Notes: generated by a model from the sequence alone, not told the origin. A DNA stretch of 64,000 bases from Blastococcus colisei (GCF_006717095.1 NZ_VFQE01000001.1:1178001-1242000); one strand, 5' to 3'; positions 1 to 9,756 are shown, counted from the first letter of the stretch. Program-made: numbers and translations.

Positions 1-1947
1 GTAGTTGAACTGACCCCAGTCGTAGGAGGCGCCGCTGAGCTCGTCGGTGACGCCGAACCGCTCGTGCCAGTCCAGGCCGAGGACGGGCAGGTCCAGCGAC
101 GTCGTCCCGATCTGGGTGTTGTGGCTGGACAGGTTCACCACGACGAGCACCGCGTCCTGCGACCCCGGGTCGGTCTTGGAGAAGCAGATCAGGTTCGGGT
201 TGTCGACGGCGTGGAAGTGCAGCGTGCGCAGCTGCTGCAGGGCCGGGTGCGCGCGACGGATCTCGTTGAGCCGGCGCAGGTACGGCGCGAGGCTGCGCCC
301 CGATGCCTCGGCGGCCGCCCAGTCGCGGGGGCGCAGCCGGTACTTCTCGCTGTCGAGGTACTCCTCGCTGCCGGGCTTCACCGCGACGTGCTCGAAGAGC
401 TCGAACCCGGAGTAGACGCCCCAGGTCGGGCTCATCATCGACGCCAGCACGGCGCGGATCTTGAACATCGGCGGGCCGCCGAACTGCAGCGACTCGTGGA
501 GGATGTCCGGGGTGTTCACGAAGAAGTTCGGCCGCATGTAGTGGCAGTTGGTGGCCAGCTCGCGGCCGTACTCCTCGAGCTCGCCGCGCTCGGTCCGCCA
601 GGTGAAGTACGTGTAGGACTGGGTGAACCCGATGCGGGCCAGCTGGTGCATCATCGCCGGCCGGGTGAACGCCTCGGCGAGGAACAGCACGTCGGGATCG
701 GTCCGCTTGACCTCCCAGATCAGCCAGTGCCAGAAGTTCAGCGGCTTGGTGTGCGGGTTGTCGACGCGGAAGATCTTCACGCCCGCGTCGATCCAGACCC
801 GGATCACCCTCAGGCACTCGGCGTAGATGCCCTCGGGGTCGTTGTCGAAGTTGATCGGGTAGATGTCCTGGTACTTCTTGGGCGGGTTCTCCGCGTAGGC
901 GATCGTGCCGTCGGGCTTGGTGGTGAACCACTCCGGGTGGGCCTCGACCCACGGGTGGTCCGGCGCGGCCTGCAGCGCGAAGTCCAGCGCCACCTCCATG
1001 CCCAGCTCGCGGGTCCGGGTGACGAAGGCCGTGAAGTCGTCCATGGTGCCCAGCTGCGGGTGGACGGCGTCGTGGCCGCCCTCGGCGCTGCCGATGGCCC
1101 ACGGGGAGCCGACGTCGTCCGGACCGATCTCGTGCGGGTTCCCGCCGGGGAACTCCTTGGAGTTCGGCCCCTTGCGGTTCACCGTGCCGATCGGGTGGAT
1201 CGGCGGCAGGTAGACGACGTCGAAGCCCATCTCCGCGACGGCCGGCAGGCGGTCCTGGGCGTTCGCGAACGTGCCGTGGGTGGGCTTGCCCCCGACGACC
1301 GGGCCCTCCGACCTCGGGAAGAACTCGTACCAGGAGCCGTAGAGCGCCTCCCGCCGGTCGACCCACACCTCGTAGCGGGGCGAGCGGGTGACCAGCTCGC
1401 GCACCGGGTGCTCGTGCAGGTAGCGCTGCAGGCCCGCGGCCAGGGCGGGCGCGATCCGGACGGTCAGCTCCTGCGAGGTGTCGCGCAGCGCGGCGGCCGC
1501 GGCGGCGACCCGGTCCCGGAAGTCGTCGCCGGCATCGGCCGCGACCCGGTCGAGCAACCGCGCGCCCTCCTCGAGGTCGTTGGCGAGATCCTCGGCCCCC
1601 TGGCCGGCCTCGACCTTCACCTCGACGGCGTGCCGCCAGGTGGCCAGCGGGTCGCTCCACGCCTCGACGCAGAAGCTCCAGCGCCCCTCGCGGTCGGGCA
1701 CCACGGTGGCGATCCAGCGGTCGGGCTCCGGGGGGAGCTTCGCCATGCGCACGAACGGACCGGTCGAGTCGTCCCCACCGGGTGCGGTCCACACGACGTT
1801 CGCCGCGACGGCGTCATGGCCTTCGCGGAACACGGTGGCCGTGATCGGCAGGTGCTCTCCCACCACCGCTCGGGCGGAGAAGGACCCGCAGGACACGACG
1901 GGGGCGACATCGGAGATGCCGAGGCGGAGATCAGCGCGGCCAGTCAT
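1..1947 (-). CDS. glgE: Alpha-1,4-glucan:maltose-1-phosphate maltosyltransferase GlgE (3' end cut by window)
   Basis: GlgE transfers maltosyl units from maltose-1-phosphate onto alpha-glucan chains in the cytosol. The ATG at 1947 opens a protein starting MTGRADLRLGISDVAPVVSC, which fits the GlgE N-terminal beta domain. A GH13_3-type FRVDNPHTKP motif is encoded near 755-785; its Asp, about residue 393, is the expected nucleophile. About 649 codons are visible, so only the last few residues (usual length 650-700) lie beyond base 1. The gene is divergent from glgP. A TAGCGT hexamer (1956-1961, reverse strand) sits 8 bases before the ATG, so the transcript may be nearly leaderless. The long opposite-strand frame here is a GC-driven shadow. 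Confidence 0.93.
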   Translation of the reverse strand, partial: MTGRADLRLGISDVAPVVSCGSFSARAVVGEHLPITATVFREGHDAVAANVVWTAPGGDDSTGPFVRMAKLPPEPDRWIATVVPDREGRWSFCVEAWSDPLATWRHAVEVKVEAGQGAEDLANDLEEGARLLDRVAADAGDDFRDRVAAAAAALRDTSQELTVRIAPALAAGLQRYLHEHPVRELVTRSPRYEVWVDRREALYGSWYEFFPRSEGPVVGGKPTHGTFANAQDRLPAVAEMGFDVVYLPPIHPIGTVNRKGPNSKEFPGGNPHEIGPDDVGSPWAIGSAEGGHDAVHPQLGTMDDFTAFVTRTRELGMEVALDFALQAAPDHPWVEAHPEWFTTKPDGTIAYAENPPKKYQDIYPINFDNDPEGIYAECLRVIRVWIDAGVKIFRVDNPHTKPLNFWHWLIWEVKRTDPDVLFLAEAFTRPAMMHQLARIGFTQSYTYFTWRTERGELEEYGRELATNCHYMRPNFFVNTPDILHESLQFGGPPMFKIRAVLASMMSPTWGVYSGFELFEHVAVKPGSEEYLDSEKYRLRPRDWAAAEASGRSLAPYLRRLNEIRRAHPALQQLRTLHFHAVDNPNLICFSKTDPGSQDAVLVVVNLSSHNTQIGTTSLDLPVLGLDWHERFGVTDELSGASYDWGQFNY

Positions 1948-2085
1948 CGCGGCCCACGCTACTGAGGTCCCGCCCCACCAGCACCTCGACCACGATCACG
2001 CCCCATGCGCCTCACCCGTCGGAGCGGTGGGACAGGTGCCCGGGGAAGTTTCGTCCGTACCCCTGGCGGTGCGCCGTCGGCTGGT

Positions 2086-2091
2086 TAGTCT
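2086..2091 (+). promoter_or_regulatory. Putative -10 box of a leaderless glgP transcript
   Basis: TAGTCT is followed by six bases and then the glgP GTG start. This spacing places the transcription start at or next to the start codon. No Shine-Dalgarno sequence precedes the GTG. Confidence 0.5.
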
Positions 2092-2097
2092 CGGCCG

Positions 2098-4647
2098 GTG
2101 CGTGCTCTTCGTCGGTTCACCGTCCGTGCGGCGCTGCCCGACCCCCTGACTCCCCTGTCCCAGCTCGTGATGAACCTCCGGTGGTCCTGGCACCCGGAGA
2201 CGCGCGACCTGTTCGAGACCCTCGACCCCGGGCTCTGGCAGAGCTGTGGCGGTGACCCGGTCCGGGCGCTCGGGGAGGTGTCGGCCGAGCGTCTCGGTCA
2301 GCTGGCCAAGGACCGCCGGTTCCTCCGGCGGCTCCAGGACGCGGTCGACGACCTGGAGGAGTACCTGACGACGCCGCGCTGGTACCAGTCCCTCGGGCAG
2401 GAGGCGCCGGCGAGCATCGCCTACTTCTCGGCGGAGTTCGGCATCACCGAGGTTCTCCCGCAGTACTCCGGCGGGCTCGGCATCCTGGCCGGCGACCATC
2501 TCAAGGCCGCCTCGGACCTCGGCGTGCCGCTGATCGGCGTCGGGTTGCTCTACCGGGCCGGGTACTTCACGCAGGGCCTGTCGGCCGACGGCTGGCAGCT
2601 CGAGCACTACCCCTCCCTGGACCCGCACGGCCTCCCGGTGAAGCTGCTGCGCGAGCCCGACGGGTCGGCAGCGGTCATCACGGTGCCGCTCCCGGAGGGG
2701 CGCACCCTGTACGCCCACGTCTGGCGGGCGCAGGTCGGCCGGGTGTCGCTGCTGCTGCTCGACAGCGACATCGAGGAGAACGCGCCGGCCGAGCGGCTGG
2801 TCACCGACCGGCTCTACGGCGGCGACGAGGACCACCGGCTCCGCCAGGAGATGCTGCTGGGGATCGGTGGCGTCCGTGCCGTGCGCGCCTACTGCGGCCT
2901 CACCGGGACGCCGCTGCCGGAGGTCTTCCACGCGAACGAGGGGCATGCCGGCTTCCAGGGCATCGAGCGGATCCGCGAGCTGACCGAGGCCCACGGCCTG
3001 TCGTTCCCCGAGGCGCTGCAGGCGGTGCGGGCCGGCACGGTCTTCACCACGCACACCCCGGTCCCGGCCGGCATCGACCGCTTCCCGAAGGCGCTCATCG
3101 AGCGCTACTTCGCCGGCTTCGGCGTGCCGATGCACGAGCTCCTCGTGCTCGGGGCCGAGGAGGACCCGACGAAGTTCAACATGGCGCACATGGGCCTGCG
3201 GCTGGGGCAGCGGGCCAACGGCGTCAGCGAGCTGCACGGCCACGTCAGCCGCGGCATGTTCAGCGACCTGTGGCCGGGCTTCGACGAGCGCGACGTGCCG
3301 ATCGGCTCGATCACCAACGGCGTGCACGCCCCCACCTGGACCGCCCGTGAGCTGGTCGAGATGGGCACGCAGACGACCAGCCAGGGCGACCCGGTCGAGG
3401 TCGACGGGCCCGTCCACTTCGACGGCGTGGACACCATCGCGGCCGGTGACCTCTGGGCCGTGCGCCGGACCCTGCGCTCCCGGCTGGTCGACGAGGTGCG
3501 CCGCCGGATCCGCGAGACCGCCTTGTCCCGCGGCGCCACGGAGGCCGAGGTGGGCTGGACCGACACCGCCTTCGATCCCGACGTCCTGACGATCGGCTTC
3601 GCCCGCCGGGTGCCCTCCTACAAGCGGCTGACCCTGATGCTGCGCGACCCCGCGCGGCTCAAGGCGCTGCTGCTGGACCCGGAACGGCCGATCCAGCTGA
3701 TCATCGCGGGCAAGAGCCACCCGGCCGACGACGGCGGCAAGAAGCTGATCCAGCAGATGGTGGAGTTCGCCGACGACCCCGAGATCCGCCACCGCATCGC
3801 CTTCCTCCCCGGCTACGACATCGGCATGGCGCGCTACCTCTACTGGGGCTGCGACGTCTGGCTGAACAACCCGCTGCGGCCGCTGGAGGCGTGCGGAACG
3901 TCGGGCATGAAGGCCGCGCTGAACGGCGGGTTGAACCTCTCCATCCGCGACGGCTGGTGGGACGAGTGGTTCGACGGCCAGAACGGCTGGGCGATCCCGA
4001 CGGCCGACGGCGTCAGCGACGCCGACCGGCGCGACGAGGTCGAGGCGCGGGCGATCTACGACCTGCTCGACAACCAGGTCCTGCCGCGGTTCTACGAGCG
4101 CGACGCCAACGGCGTCCCCGGCCGCTGGGTGGAGATGGTGCGGCACACGCTGCGCGAGACCGGGCCGAAGGTCCTGGCCACCCGCATGGTGCGCGACTAC
4201 GTGCAGGCGCTCTACGTGCCGGCCGCCGGCTCCGCTCGCGCGATGGCAGGTGACGGATACGCGCCGGCCCGCGAGGAGGCCGCGTGGCGCGGTCACCTGT
4301 TGTCCCACTGGCACGACGTCCGCGTGGCGCACGTCGAGGCGACGGGGGCGGGGGACACCCCCGAGATCGGCACGACCCTGGCCCTGCGGGCCGAGGTGGA
4401 GCTGCCGGGGCTCGCGCCCGGGGACGTCCAGGTGCAGGCGGCCTACGGCCGGGTGGACGACGCCGACGGCCTGCACGACGTGACCAGCGTGCCCATGGCG
4501 CACGAGCACACCGACGGCTCGCGGCACTGGTTCACCGCGACCGTCCCGCTGGAGCGGACGGGCGCCTTCGGTTACACCGTTCGCGTGCTGCCGCACTCCG
4601 AGCGCATGGCCGATCCCGCCGAGCTCGGTGTGGTGAGCAGCGCATGA
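2098..4647 (+). CDS. glgP: Alpha-glucan phosphorylase (long GlgP, DUF3417 type)
   Basis: This enzyme releases glucose-1-phosphate from alpha-glucan or glycogen using pyridoxal phosphate. The 849-residue protein begins MRALRRFTVRA, closely like the M. tuberculosis GlgP start, which supports the GTG at 2098. An N-terminal DUF3417 region (about residues 10-120) precedes the phosphorylase domain. The PLP-lysine motif EACGTSGMKAALNG is present, with the lysine near residue 605. It is divergent from glgE, so synthesis and breakdown of alpha-glucan share one 150-base intergenic region. No truncation is visible. Confidence 0.95.
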   Translation: MRALRRFTVRAALPDPLTPLSQLVMNLRWSWHPETRDLFETLDPGLWQSCGGDPVRALGEVSAERLGQLAKDRRFLRRLQDAVDDLEEYLTTPRWYQSLGQEAPASIAYFSAEFGITEVLPQYSGGLGILAGDHLKAASDLGVPLIGVGLLYRAGYFTQGLSADGWQLEHYPSLDPHGLPVKLLREPDGSAAVITVPLPEGRTLYAHVWRAQVGRVSLLLLDSDIEENAPAERLVTDRLYGGDEDHRLRQEMLLGIGGVRAVRAYCGLTGTPLPEVFHANEGHAGFQGIERIRELTEAHGLSFPEALQAVRAGTVFTTHTPVPAGIDRFPKALIERYFAGFGVPMHELLVLGAEEDPTKFNMAHMGLRLGQRANGVSELHGHVSRGMFSDLWPGFDERDVPIGSITNGVHAPTWTARELVEMGTQTTSQGDPVEVDGPVHFDGVDTIAAGDLWAVRRTLRSRLVDEVRRRIRETALSRGATEAEVGWTDTAFDPDVLTIGFARRVPSYKRLTLMLRDPARLKALLLDPERPIQLIIAGKSHPADDGGKKLIQQMVEFADDPEIRHRIAFLPGYDIGMARYLYWGCDVWLNNPLRPLEACGTSGMKAALNGGLNLSIRDGWWDEWFDGQNGWAIPTADGVSDADRRDEVEARAIYDLLDNQVLPRFYERDANGVPGRWVEMVRHTLRETGPKVLATRMVRDYVQALYVPAAGSARAMAGDGYAPAREEAAWRGHLLSHWHDVRVAHVEATGAGDTPEIGTTLALRAEVELPGLAPGDVQVQAAYGRVDDADGLHDVTSVPMAHEHTDGSRHWFTATVPLERTGAFGYTVRVLPHSERMADPAELGVVSSA

Positions 4648-4782
4648 ACGTCGTGCACCATGCATCTGACTGCCGCACTTGCACCACGCCAGTCCCATCC
4701 ACCTCGCGGAACGTGGTGACCGCCCGGCGTGGCGGGCTCGCGGGCGCGCCGAGAGCCCGTGCCGATCACTAGGCTGGAGGCC

Positions 4783-5739
4783 ATGCCTGACCGCTGTGAA
4801 GTGCTCCCCGGAGATTCTGTCGTCGCCCGCCGCGGCGGCGGACTGCTGTGGGTCGACGCTCCAGGCTCGCCCGCTCTCGTCGCCGCCCTGCACGCCTGCC
4901 TCGGCGTCTCGGGTCCCGGTGCCGACCGCGTGCTCGCCGCCGTTGCCGGCCAGGTGGGCTCGCTCGCCCACGGTGCCGCGTCCTTCGCCCTCGTGATCGC
5001 CGACACGACGGGGGGCACCGGCACCGGTGTCGCCCTCTGGTCGGGGAAGGGGCAGCCGGCCGTCGACGGCGTGCCGGTGTCCGGTTCCGCGGTGGAGGGG
5101 GGCACCCTCGCCTCCGGCTTCCAGCTCGGCCAGACCCTCTACGTCGGCCCGGGCCAGGCCGCGCCGCAGATGCCGCCGGGGGTCGCCTTCGACCTCGTCG
5201 AGGGCACCGTTCCCGGTTCGGGCGCGATGCTGCAGCTGGCCGCCGCGGCACCCTCGTCGTCCTCGGCCGTGCCGGCGTCCGCCCCGTCGTCGTTCACCGC
5301 CGGATCCGACGCCGGTTTCAGCTCGGGTGCCAGCCGGGCGAGCGCTGCGCCGGACTCCGGCGAGCAGACGGCCTTCTGGCGCCCGGACAAGGCAGCCGCG
5401 CCGGTGCTCCGCTTCGACGATGGCATGGTCGTCACCGTCGACGAGGACATCGTGCTGGGGCGCCGTCCCGACAACCACGAGATGGTCACCAGCGGTGGCG
5501 CACGGCCGGTGCCGATCGCCGACACCCAGAACGTGCTGTCCTCCGCGCACGCCGCGCTGCAGCGCTCCGGCAGCGAGGTGGCGCTGGTCGACCTCGGGTC
5601 GCTCAACGGCACCCACGTCGCCGGCCCGGAGGCGACCGAGTGGACCCAGCTCGAGCCGGGGGTGGCCCACCCGCTGTCCGACGGCGACCGGCTCCTGCTC
5701 GGCTGGACGGTCATCACCTTCGAGCAGCCCCAGGACTGA
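4783..5739 (+). CDS. FHA-domain protein with an unassigned N-terminal region
   Basis: The 318-residue protein has a C-terminal forkhead-associated (phosphothreonine-binding) domain from about residue 205. Seen there are the LGRRPDNHE strand, a serine/histidine segment (SSAHAAL) and the DLGSLNGTHV core. Residues 1-140 form an alanine/glycine-rich region I do not recognise, joined by a Ser/Ala linker at about 150-200. The ATG at 4783 is chosen because GGAGG lies just upstream; TAGGCT (4770-4775) is also 7 bases away, so a leaderless start is equally possible. The partner kinase is not in the window. The gene ends facing glgX across a palindromic repeat. Confidence 0.85.
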   Translation: MPDRCEVLPGDSVVARRGGGLLWVDAPGSPALVAALHACLGVSGPGADRVLAAVAGQVGSLAHGAASFALVIADTTGGTGTGVALWSGKGQPAVDGVPVSGSAVEGGTLASGFQLGQTLYVGPGQAAPQMPPGVAFDLVEGTVPGSGAMLQLAAAAPSSSSAVPASAPSSFTAGSDAGFSSGASRASAAPDSGEQTAFWRPDKAAAPVLRFDDGMVVTVDEDIVLGRRPDNHEMVTSGGARPVPIADTQNVLSSAHAALQRSGSEVALVDLGSLNGTHVAGPEATEWTQLEPGVAHPLSDGDRLLLGWTVITFEQPQD

Positions 5740-5740
5740 A

Positions 5741-5807
5741 CCCAGGCATAGGTACCTTTACCTGCGTTGTCGAGGCGAATACGCAGGTAGAGGCACCTAT
5801 GCCTCGG
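5741..5807. repeat. Palindromic intergenic repeat, copy A
   Basis: The two 24-base arms, 5744-5767 and 5781-5804, are reverse complements with two mismatches, around a 13-base loop. The left arm reads AGGCATAGGTACC then TTTACCTGCGT. The same element recurs at 61258-61324 with nearly identical arms. It lies between the convergent ends of the FHA gene and glgX, so it could end transcription from both sides. It contains no gene. Confidence 0.85.
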
Positions 5808-5830
5808 TGATTCCCGGTGGAGGACGAGCC

Positions 5831-7990
5831 TCAGGGGCGGCGGAGCACTCGCAGCAGCCAGACGCAGCGGGCGGGAAGCTCGGCGGCGCCGGGCGGGACG
5901 ACGGTCCACTCCGGCGAGGCGCCGGTCGGGTACTCGGTGGAGAGGACCAGCTCGTAGCCGTCCGCCCACGGTGGTCCGGGCAGCTGCACGGTCACCGGTT
6001 CGGGTCCGGCGTGCAGCTGCACCAGGTAGGAGTCGTCCACCACCGGCCGGCCGTGCTCGTCGCGGTGCCGGATGCCGCGGCCGTCGAGGTACATGCCGAG
6101 GGTCTGCAGACCGGTGTCGAACCAGTCCTGCGTCGACAGCTGACCGCCGTCGGGCGCGAACCAGGCCAGGTCGCGGGTGCCGCCGGTGCCGGGGATCTCG
6201 TACCCCTCGAAGAACGCCTCCTGCCGCAGTACCGGTGCAGAGCGCCGGAGCCGGACGAGGCGTGCGACGAAGGCACGCAGGTCCTCGTCGACGTCCACCC
6301 AGTCGATCCAGGAGACCTCGTTGTCCTGGCAGTACGCGTTGTTGTTGCCCTGCTGGGTGCGGCCGAGCTCGTCGCCGGCGGTGAGCATCGGCACACCGGT
6401 CGAGACGAGCAGCGTCGTCAGCAGGTTGCGCACCTGCCGCGCCCGCAGCGTCTGCACCTCCGGGTCGGAGGTCTCGCCCTCCACGCCGCAGTTCCAGCCG
6501 CGGTTGTGGCTCTCCCCGTCCCGGTTGTCCTCGCCGTTGGCCTCGTTGAGCTTGCGCTCGTAGGTGACCAGGTCGCGCATCGGAAAGCCGTCGTGGGCGG
6601 TGACGAAGTTGATGGAGGCGAACGGGCGCCGGCCGTCGGAGCGGTAGAGGTCAGAGGACCCGGTCAGCCGGTAGGCGAGGTCGCGGACGCCGACGTGCGC
6701 GCCGGACCAGACGTCGCGCACGGTGTCGCGGTACTTCGCGTTCCACTCCGTCCACGGCGGTGGGAAGTTGCCCACCTGGTAGCCGCCGGGGCCGACGTCC
6801 CACGGCTCGGCGATCAGCTTGACGTTGCTGACCACCGGGTCCTGGTGGACGACGTCGAAGAAGGCCGACAGCCGGTCGACGTCGTGCATCGAGCGGGCCA
6901 GCGCCGAGGCAAGGTCGAACCGGAAGCCGTCGACGTGCATCTCCGTCACCCAGTAGCGCAGCGAGTCCATGAGCAGCGCCAGGACGGCGGGACGGCGCAC
7001 GTCGAGGGTGTTCCCGCAGCCGGTGTAGTCGGTGTACCGCGACCGGTTCCCGCCGTCGAGCCGGTAGTAGCCGGCGTTGTCGATGCCCTTGAACGACAGC
7101 GTCGGGCCGGTGTGGTCGCCTTCGGCGGTGTGGTTGTAGACGACGTCGAGGATCACCTCGATGCCGGCGGCGTGCAGCTCCTTGACCATCGTCTTGAACT
7201 CCAGTACCTGCCCGCCGCCGCTGCCCGAAGAGCTGTACGCCGCGTGCGGCGCGAAGTAGCCGAGCGTGTTGTAGCCCCAGTAGTTGGTCAGGCCGCGGCG
7301 CAACAGGTGCGGCTCGCTGACGAAGTGGTGCACCGGCAGGAGCTCGACGGCCGACACCCCCAGCGCCTGCAGGTGCTCGACGAACGCCGGGTGGGCCAGG
7401 CCCGCGTAGGTGCCGCGGAGATGCGCGGGGACGTCGGGGTGGGTCGCCGTGGCGCCCTTGACGTGCACCTCGTAGATGACGGTGTCCGACCACGGGGTGC
7501 GCAGCGGACGGTCGCCGTCCCACGGGAAGAAGTCGTGGATGACGACGCCGCGCGGCACGTGGGGGGCGGAGTCATGGTCGTCACGGGCGGTGCCGTCGAC
7601 GGCGTCGTCCGGGTAACCGAACAGCGACGGGTGCAGCCGCAGGTCGCCGTCGACGGCGCGGGTGTAGGGATCGAGCAGGAGCTTGGCCGGGTTGTGCCGC
7701 AGCCCTGCCGCGGGGTCGTACGGGCCGTGGACGCGGTAGCCGTAGCGCTGCCCAGGGCCCACGCCGGGTACCCGGCCGTGCCACACCTGGTGGGTCGTCT
7801 CCTCGAGGCGGTGGCGGTGCTCGGTGCCGTCGGGGTCGAAGAGGCAGAGGTCGACGGCCTGGGCGCCCGCCGACCACAGCGCGAAGTTGGTCCCGGTGCC
7901 GTCCCAGACCGCGCCGAGGGGCGCCGGGCTGCCCGGCAGCACCTCGCGGCCCCGATCGGCGCCGGTGCGGTCGGTCCCTGGTCCGCTCAT
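5831..7990 (-). CDS. glgX: Glycogen debranching enzyme GlgX
   Basis: GlgX hydrolyses alpha-1,6 branches left by phosphorylase. The 719-residue protein has an N-terminal CBM48/isoamylase region (about 20-120) and a GH13 barrel. Visible GH13 motifs are DVVYNHTAEG, DGFRFDLASAL (nucleophile Asp), IAEPWDVG (acid Glu) and VTAHDGF. An upstream in-frame GTG exists at 8023, but the ATG at 7990 (MSGPGTD) fits the family better. It complements GlgP on the other strand. It converges with the FHA gene. Confidence 0.94.
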   Translation of the reverse strand: MSGPGTDRTGADRGREVLPGSPAPLGAVWDGTGTNFALWSAGAQAVDLCLFDPDGTEHRHRLEETTHQVWHGRVPGVGPGQRYGYRVHGPYDPAAGLRHNPAKLLLDPYTRAVDGDLRLHPSLFGYPDDAVDGTARDDHDSAPHVPRGVVIHDFFPWDGDRPLRTPWSDTVIYEVHVKGATATHPDVPAHLRGTYAGLAHPAFVEHLQALGVSAVELLPVHHFVSEPHLLRRGLTNYWGYNTLGYFAPHAAYSSSGSGGGQVLEFKTMVKELHAAGIEVILDVVYNHTAEGDHTGPTLSFKGIDNAGYYRLDGGNRSRYTDYTGCGNTLDVRRPAVLALLMDSLRYWVTEMHVDGFRFDLASALARSMHDVDRLSAFFDVVHQDPVVSNVKLIAEPWDVGPGGYQVGNFPPPWTEWNAKYRDTVRDVWSGAHVGVRDLAYRLTGSSDLYRSDGRRPFASINFVTAHDGFPMRDLVTYERKLNEANGEDNRDGESHNRGWNCGVEGETSDPEVQTLRARQVRNLLTTLLVSTGVPMLTAGDELGRTQQGNNNAYCQDNEVSWIDWVDVDEDLRAFVARLVRLRRSAPVLRQEAFFEGYEIPGTGGTRDLAWFAPDGGQLSTQDWFDTGLQTLGMYLDGRGIRHRDEHGRPVVDDSYLVQLHAGPEPVTVQLPGPPWADGYELVLSTEYPTGASPEWTVVPPGAAELPARCVWLLRVLRRP

Positions 7991-8052
7991 GCCGCGATCG
8001 TGCCAACTCCCTGGTCGATGCACGCGCAGGTTCGCCGCGCGAGGTTGGTTGG

Positions 8053-8865
8053 ATGGGGGGCGTGTCGAGCACAGCCGCCGGCGAGGCGGTCGTCGGGATG
8101 ACCGGGGTCGACGTCGTCCGGGGGGAGAACCACCTCCTGCGCGGCGTGGACTGGACCGTCGAGGCCGAGCACCGGTGGGTGGTCCTGGGGCCGAACGGGG
8201 CGGGGAAGACGACGCTCCTGCAGCTGGCCGCGGCGCTGATGCACCCCACCCGCGGGGAGGTCCGGCTGCTGGGGGAGACCCTCGGCGCCGTCGACGTCTT
8301 CGAGCTCCGCCCGCGCATCGGGCTGACCAGCGCCTCGCTCGCCCAGCGCATCGCGCCGTCGGAGAAGACCGGCGACATCGTGGTCTCCGCCGGCTACGCC
8401 GTGGTCGGCCGGTGGCGGGAGCAGTACGACGTCCACGACCTGACCCGCGCCGGGATCCTGATGGAGCAGTGGGGGGTGGCGCAGTACGCCCACCGGCCGT
8501 TCGGCACGCTGAGCGAGGGCGAGCGCAAGCGCACCCAGATCGCCCGGGCCCTCATGCCCGACCCCGAGCTGCTGCTGCTGGACGAGCCGGGTGCGGGGCT
8601 CGACCTCGGCGGCCGGGAGGACCTCGTCGCCCGGCTGTCCGATCTCGCGAGGTACCACTACGCGCCGGCCCAGGTGCTGGTCACCCACCACGTCGAGGAG
8701 ATCCCGCCCGGGTACACCCACGCGTTGCTGCTGCGCGGGGGAGAGGTGGTCGCGGTCGGTGCCGCGGACGACGTCCTCACCGCCGAGGCGCTGTCGGAGA
8801 CGTTCGGGCTCGGCCTGTCCCTCGAGCGCCGGAACGGTCGCTTCACCGCCCGCCGGGCAGCCTGA
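8053..8865 (+). CDS. Stand-alone ABC transporter ATP-binding protein
   Basis: The 270-residue ATPase has a Walker A motif GPNGAGKT (residues 46-53), a signature of the form LSEGERKR in place of LSGGQ, a Walker B LLLLDEP and an H-loop VTHH. No permease or binding protein is adjacent, so its partner and substrate are unknown. The closest shape I recognise is the ModF/YlmA-like group of single ATPases, which is a loose match. A GTG at 8062 is an alternative start. It is divergent from glgX. Confidence 0.85.
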   Translation: MGGVSSTAAGEAVVGMTGVDVVRGENHLLRGVDWTVEAEHRWVVLGPNGAGKTTLLQLAAALMHPTRGEVRLLGETLGAVDVFELRPRIGLTSASLAQRIAPSEKTGDIVVSAGYAVVGRWREQYDVHDLTRAGILMEQWGVAQYAHRPFGTLSEGERKRTQIARALMPDPELLLLDEPGAGLDLGGREDLVARLSDLARYHYAPAQVLVTHHVEEIPPGYTHALLLRGGEVVAVGAADDVLTAEALSETFGLGLSLERRNGRFTARRAA

Positions 8866-8929
8866 GCACGCCTCGCTAGGGTTCGGACGACGCCCTGGAC
8901 GACACCGCCCGGCTCCTGGAGGACCGCAC

Positions 8930-9715
8930 ATGGCAGCGCCCGAGTTCGTGACCCTGCAGGTGGAGGACGGGGTCGGCACGATCCGCCTCGACCGGCCGAA
9001 GATGAACGCGATCGACGAGCAGCTGCACCGGGAGGTGCGGGCCGCGGCCACCGAGGCGTCCGAGCGCGCCGACGTGCGCGCCGTGGTGCTTTACGGCGGC
9101 GAGCGGGTCTTCGCCGCGGGCGCGGACATCAAGGCCATGTCGCAGCTCGACGGCGCGGGGATGCGCGAGTGGGGCCGCGAGCTCCAGGACTCCTTCCGGG
9201 CGGTGGCCCGACTGCCGAAGCCGGTCATCGCCGCCGTCACCGGATACGCCCTCGGCGGCGGCTACGAGCTGGCGCTGTGCGCCGACTTCCGGGTGCTGGG
9301 CGCGAGCGCGAAGATCGGCCAGCCGGAGATCCAGCTCGGCGTCATCCCCGGCGCCGGTGGCACCCAGCGCCTCGCGCGCCTGGTCGGGCCGGCCAAGGCC
9401 AAGGACCTCGTGTTCACCGGGCGGCACGTCGGCGCGGAGGAGGCTCTGGAGATCGGCCTCGCCGACGCCGTCGTGCCCGACGACGAGGTGTACGCGACCG
9501 CCGTCGCCATGGCGAGGAAGTTCGCCGCAGGCCCGCCCCTGGCGCTCGCCGCGGCCAAGCGGGCGATCGACGAGGGGCTGGACGGCACCCTCGACGACGG
9601 CCTGTCCCTGGAGTCCCGCCTGTTCGCCGAGCTGTTCGACACCGAGGACCAGAAGACGGGGATGCGCTCGTTCCTCGAGAGCGGTCCGGGCAAGGCCACA
9701 TTCTCCGGCCGGTGA
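8930..9715 (+). CDS. Enoyl-CoA hydratase/isomerase family protein
   Basis: A 261-residue crotonase-fold enzyme, probably acting in fatty-acid beta-oxidation or related CoA-ester chemistry. The oxyanion-hole strands [12 protein letters not shown] (about 62-73) and [15 protein letters not shown] (about 105-119) are intact. The acid residues of [16 protein letters not shown] match true hydratases. GGAGG at 8917-8921 lies 8 bases before the ATG and fixes the start. Its closeness to etfBA, the electron acceptor for acyl-CoA dehydrogenases, supports a beta-oxidation role. Confidence 0.9.
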   Translation: MAAPEFVTLQVEDGVGTIRLDRPKMNAIDEQLHREVRAAATEASERADVRAVVLYGGERVFAAGADIKAMSQLDGAGMREWGRELQDSFRAVARLPKPVIAAVTGYALGGGYELALCADFRVLGASAKIGQPEIQLGVIPGAGGTQRLARLVGPAKAKDLVFTGRHVGAEEALEIGLADAVVPDDEVYATAVAMARKFAAGPPLALAAAKRAIDEGLDGTLDDGLSLESRLFAELFDTEDQKTGMRSFLESGPGKATFSGR

Positions 9716-9756
9716 CACGGGATCCGGGGAAACCGGTGTCGCGCGAGGATGTGCCG

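Noticed and set aside
64-1965. Long forward open frame of 633 codons opposite glgE
   Set aside because: It is Arg/Val/Asp-rich with no recognisable domain. The reverse strand encodes clear GlgE, so this is a GC-driven antisense shadow.
1996-5670. Reverse open frame of 1224 codons opposite glgP and the FHA gene
   Set aside because: No conserved motif, spans two real genes, and is rich in HRGV codons typical of antisense frames.
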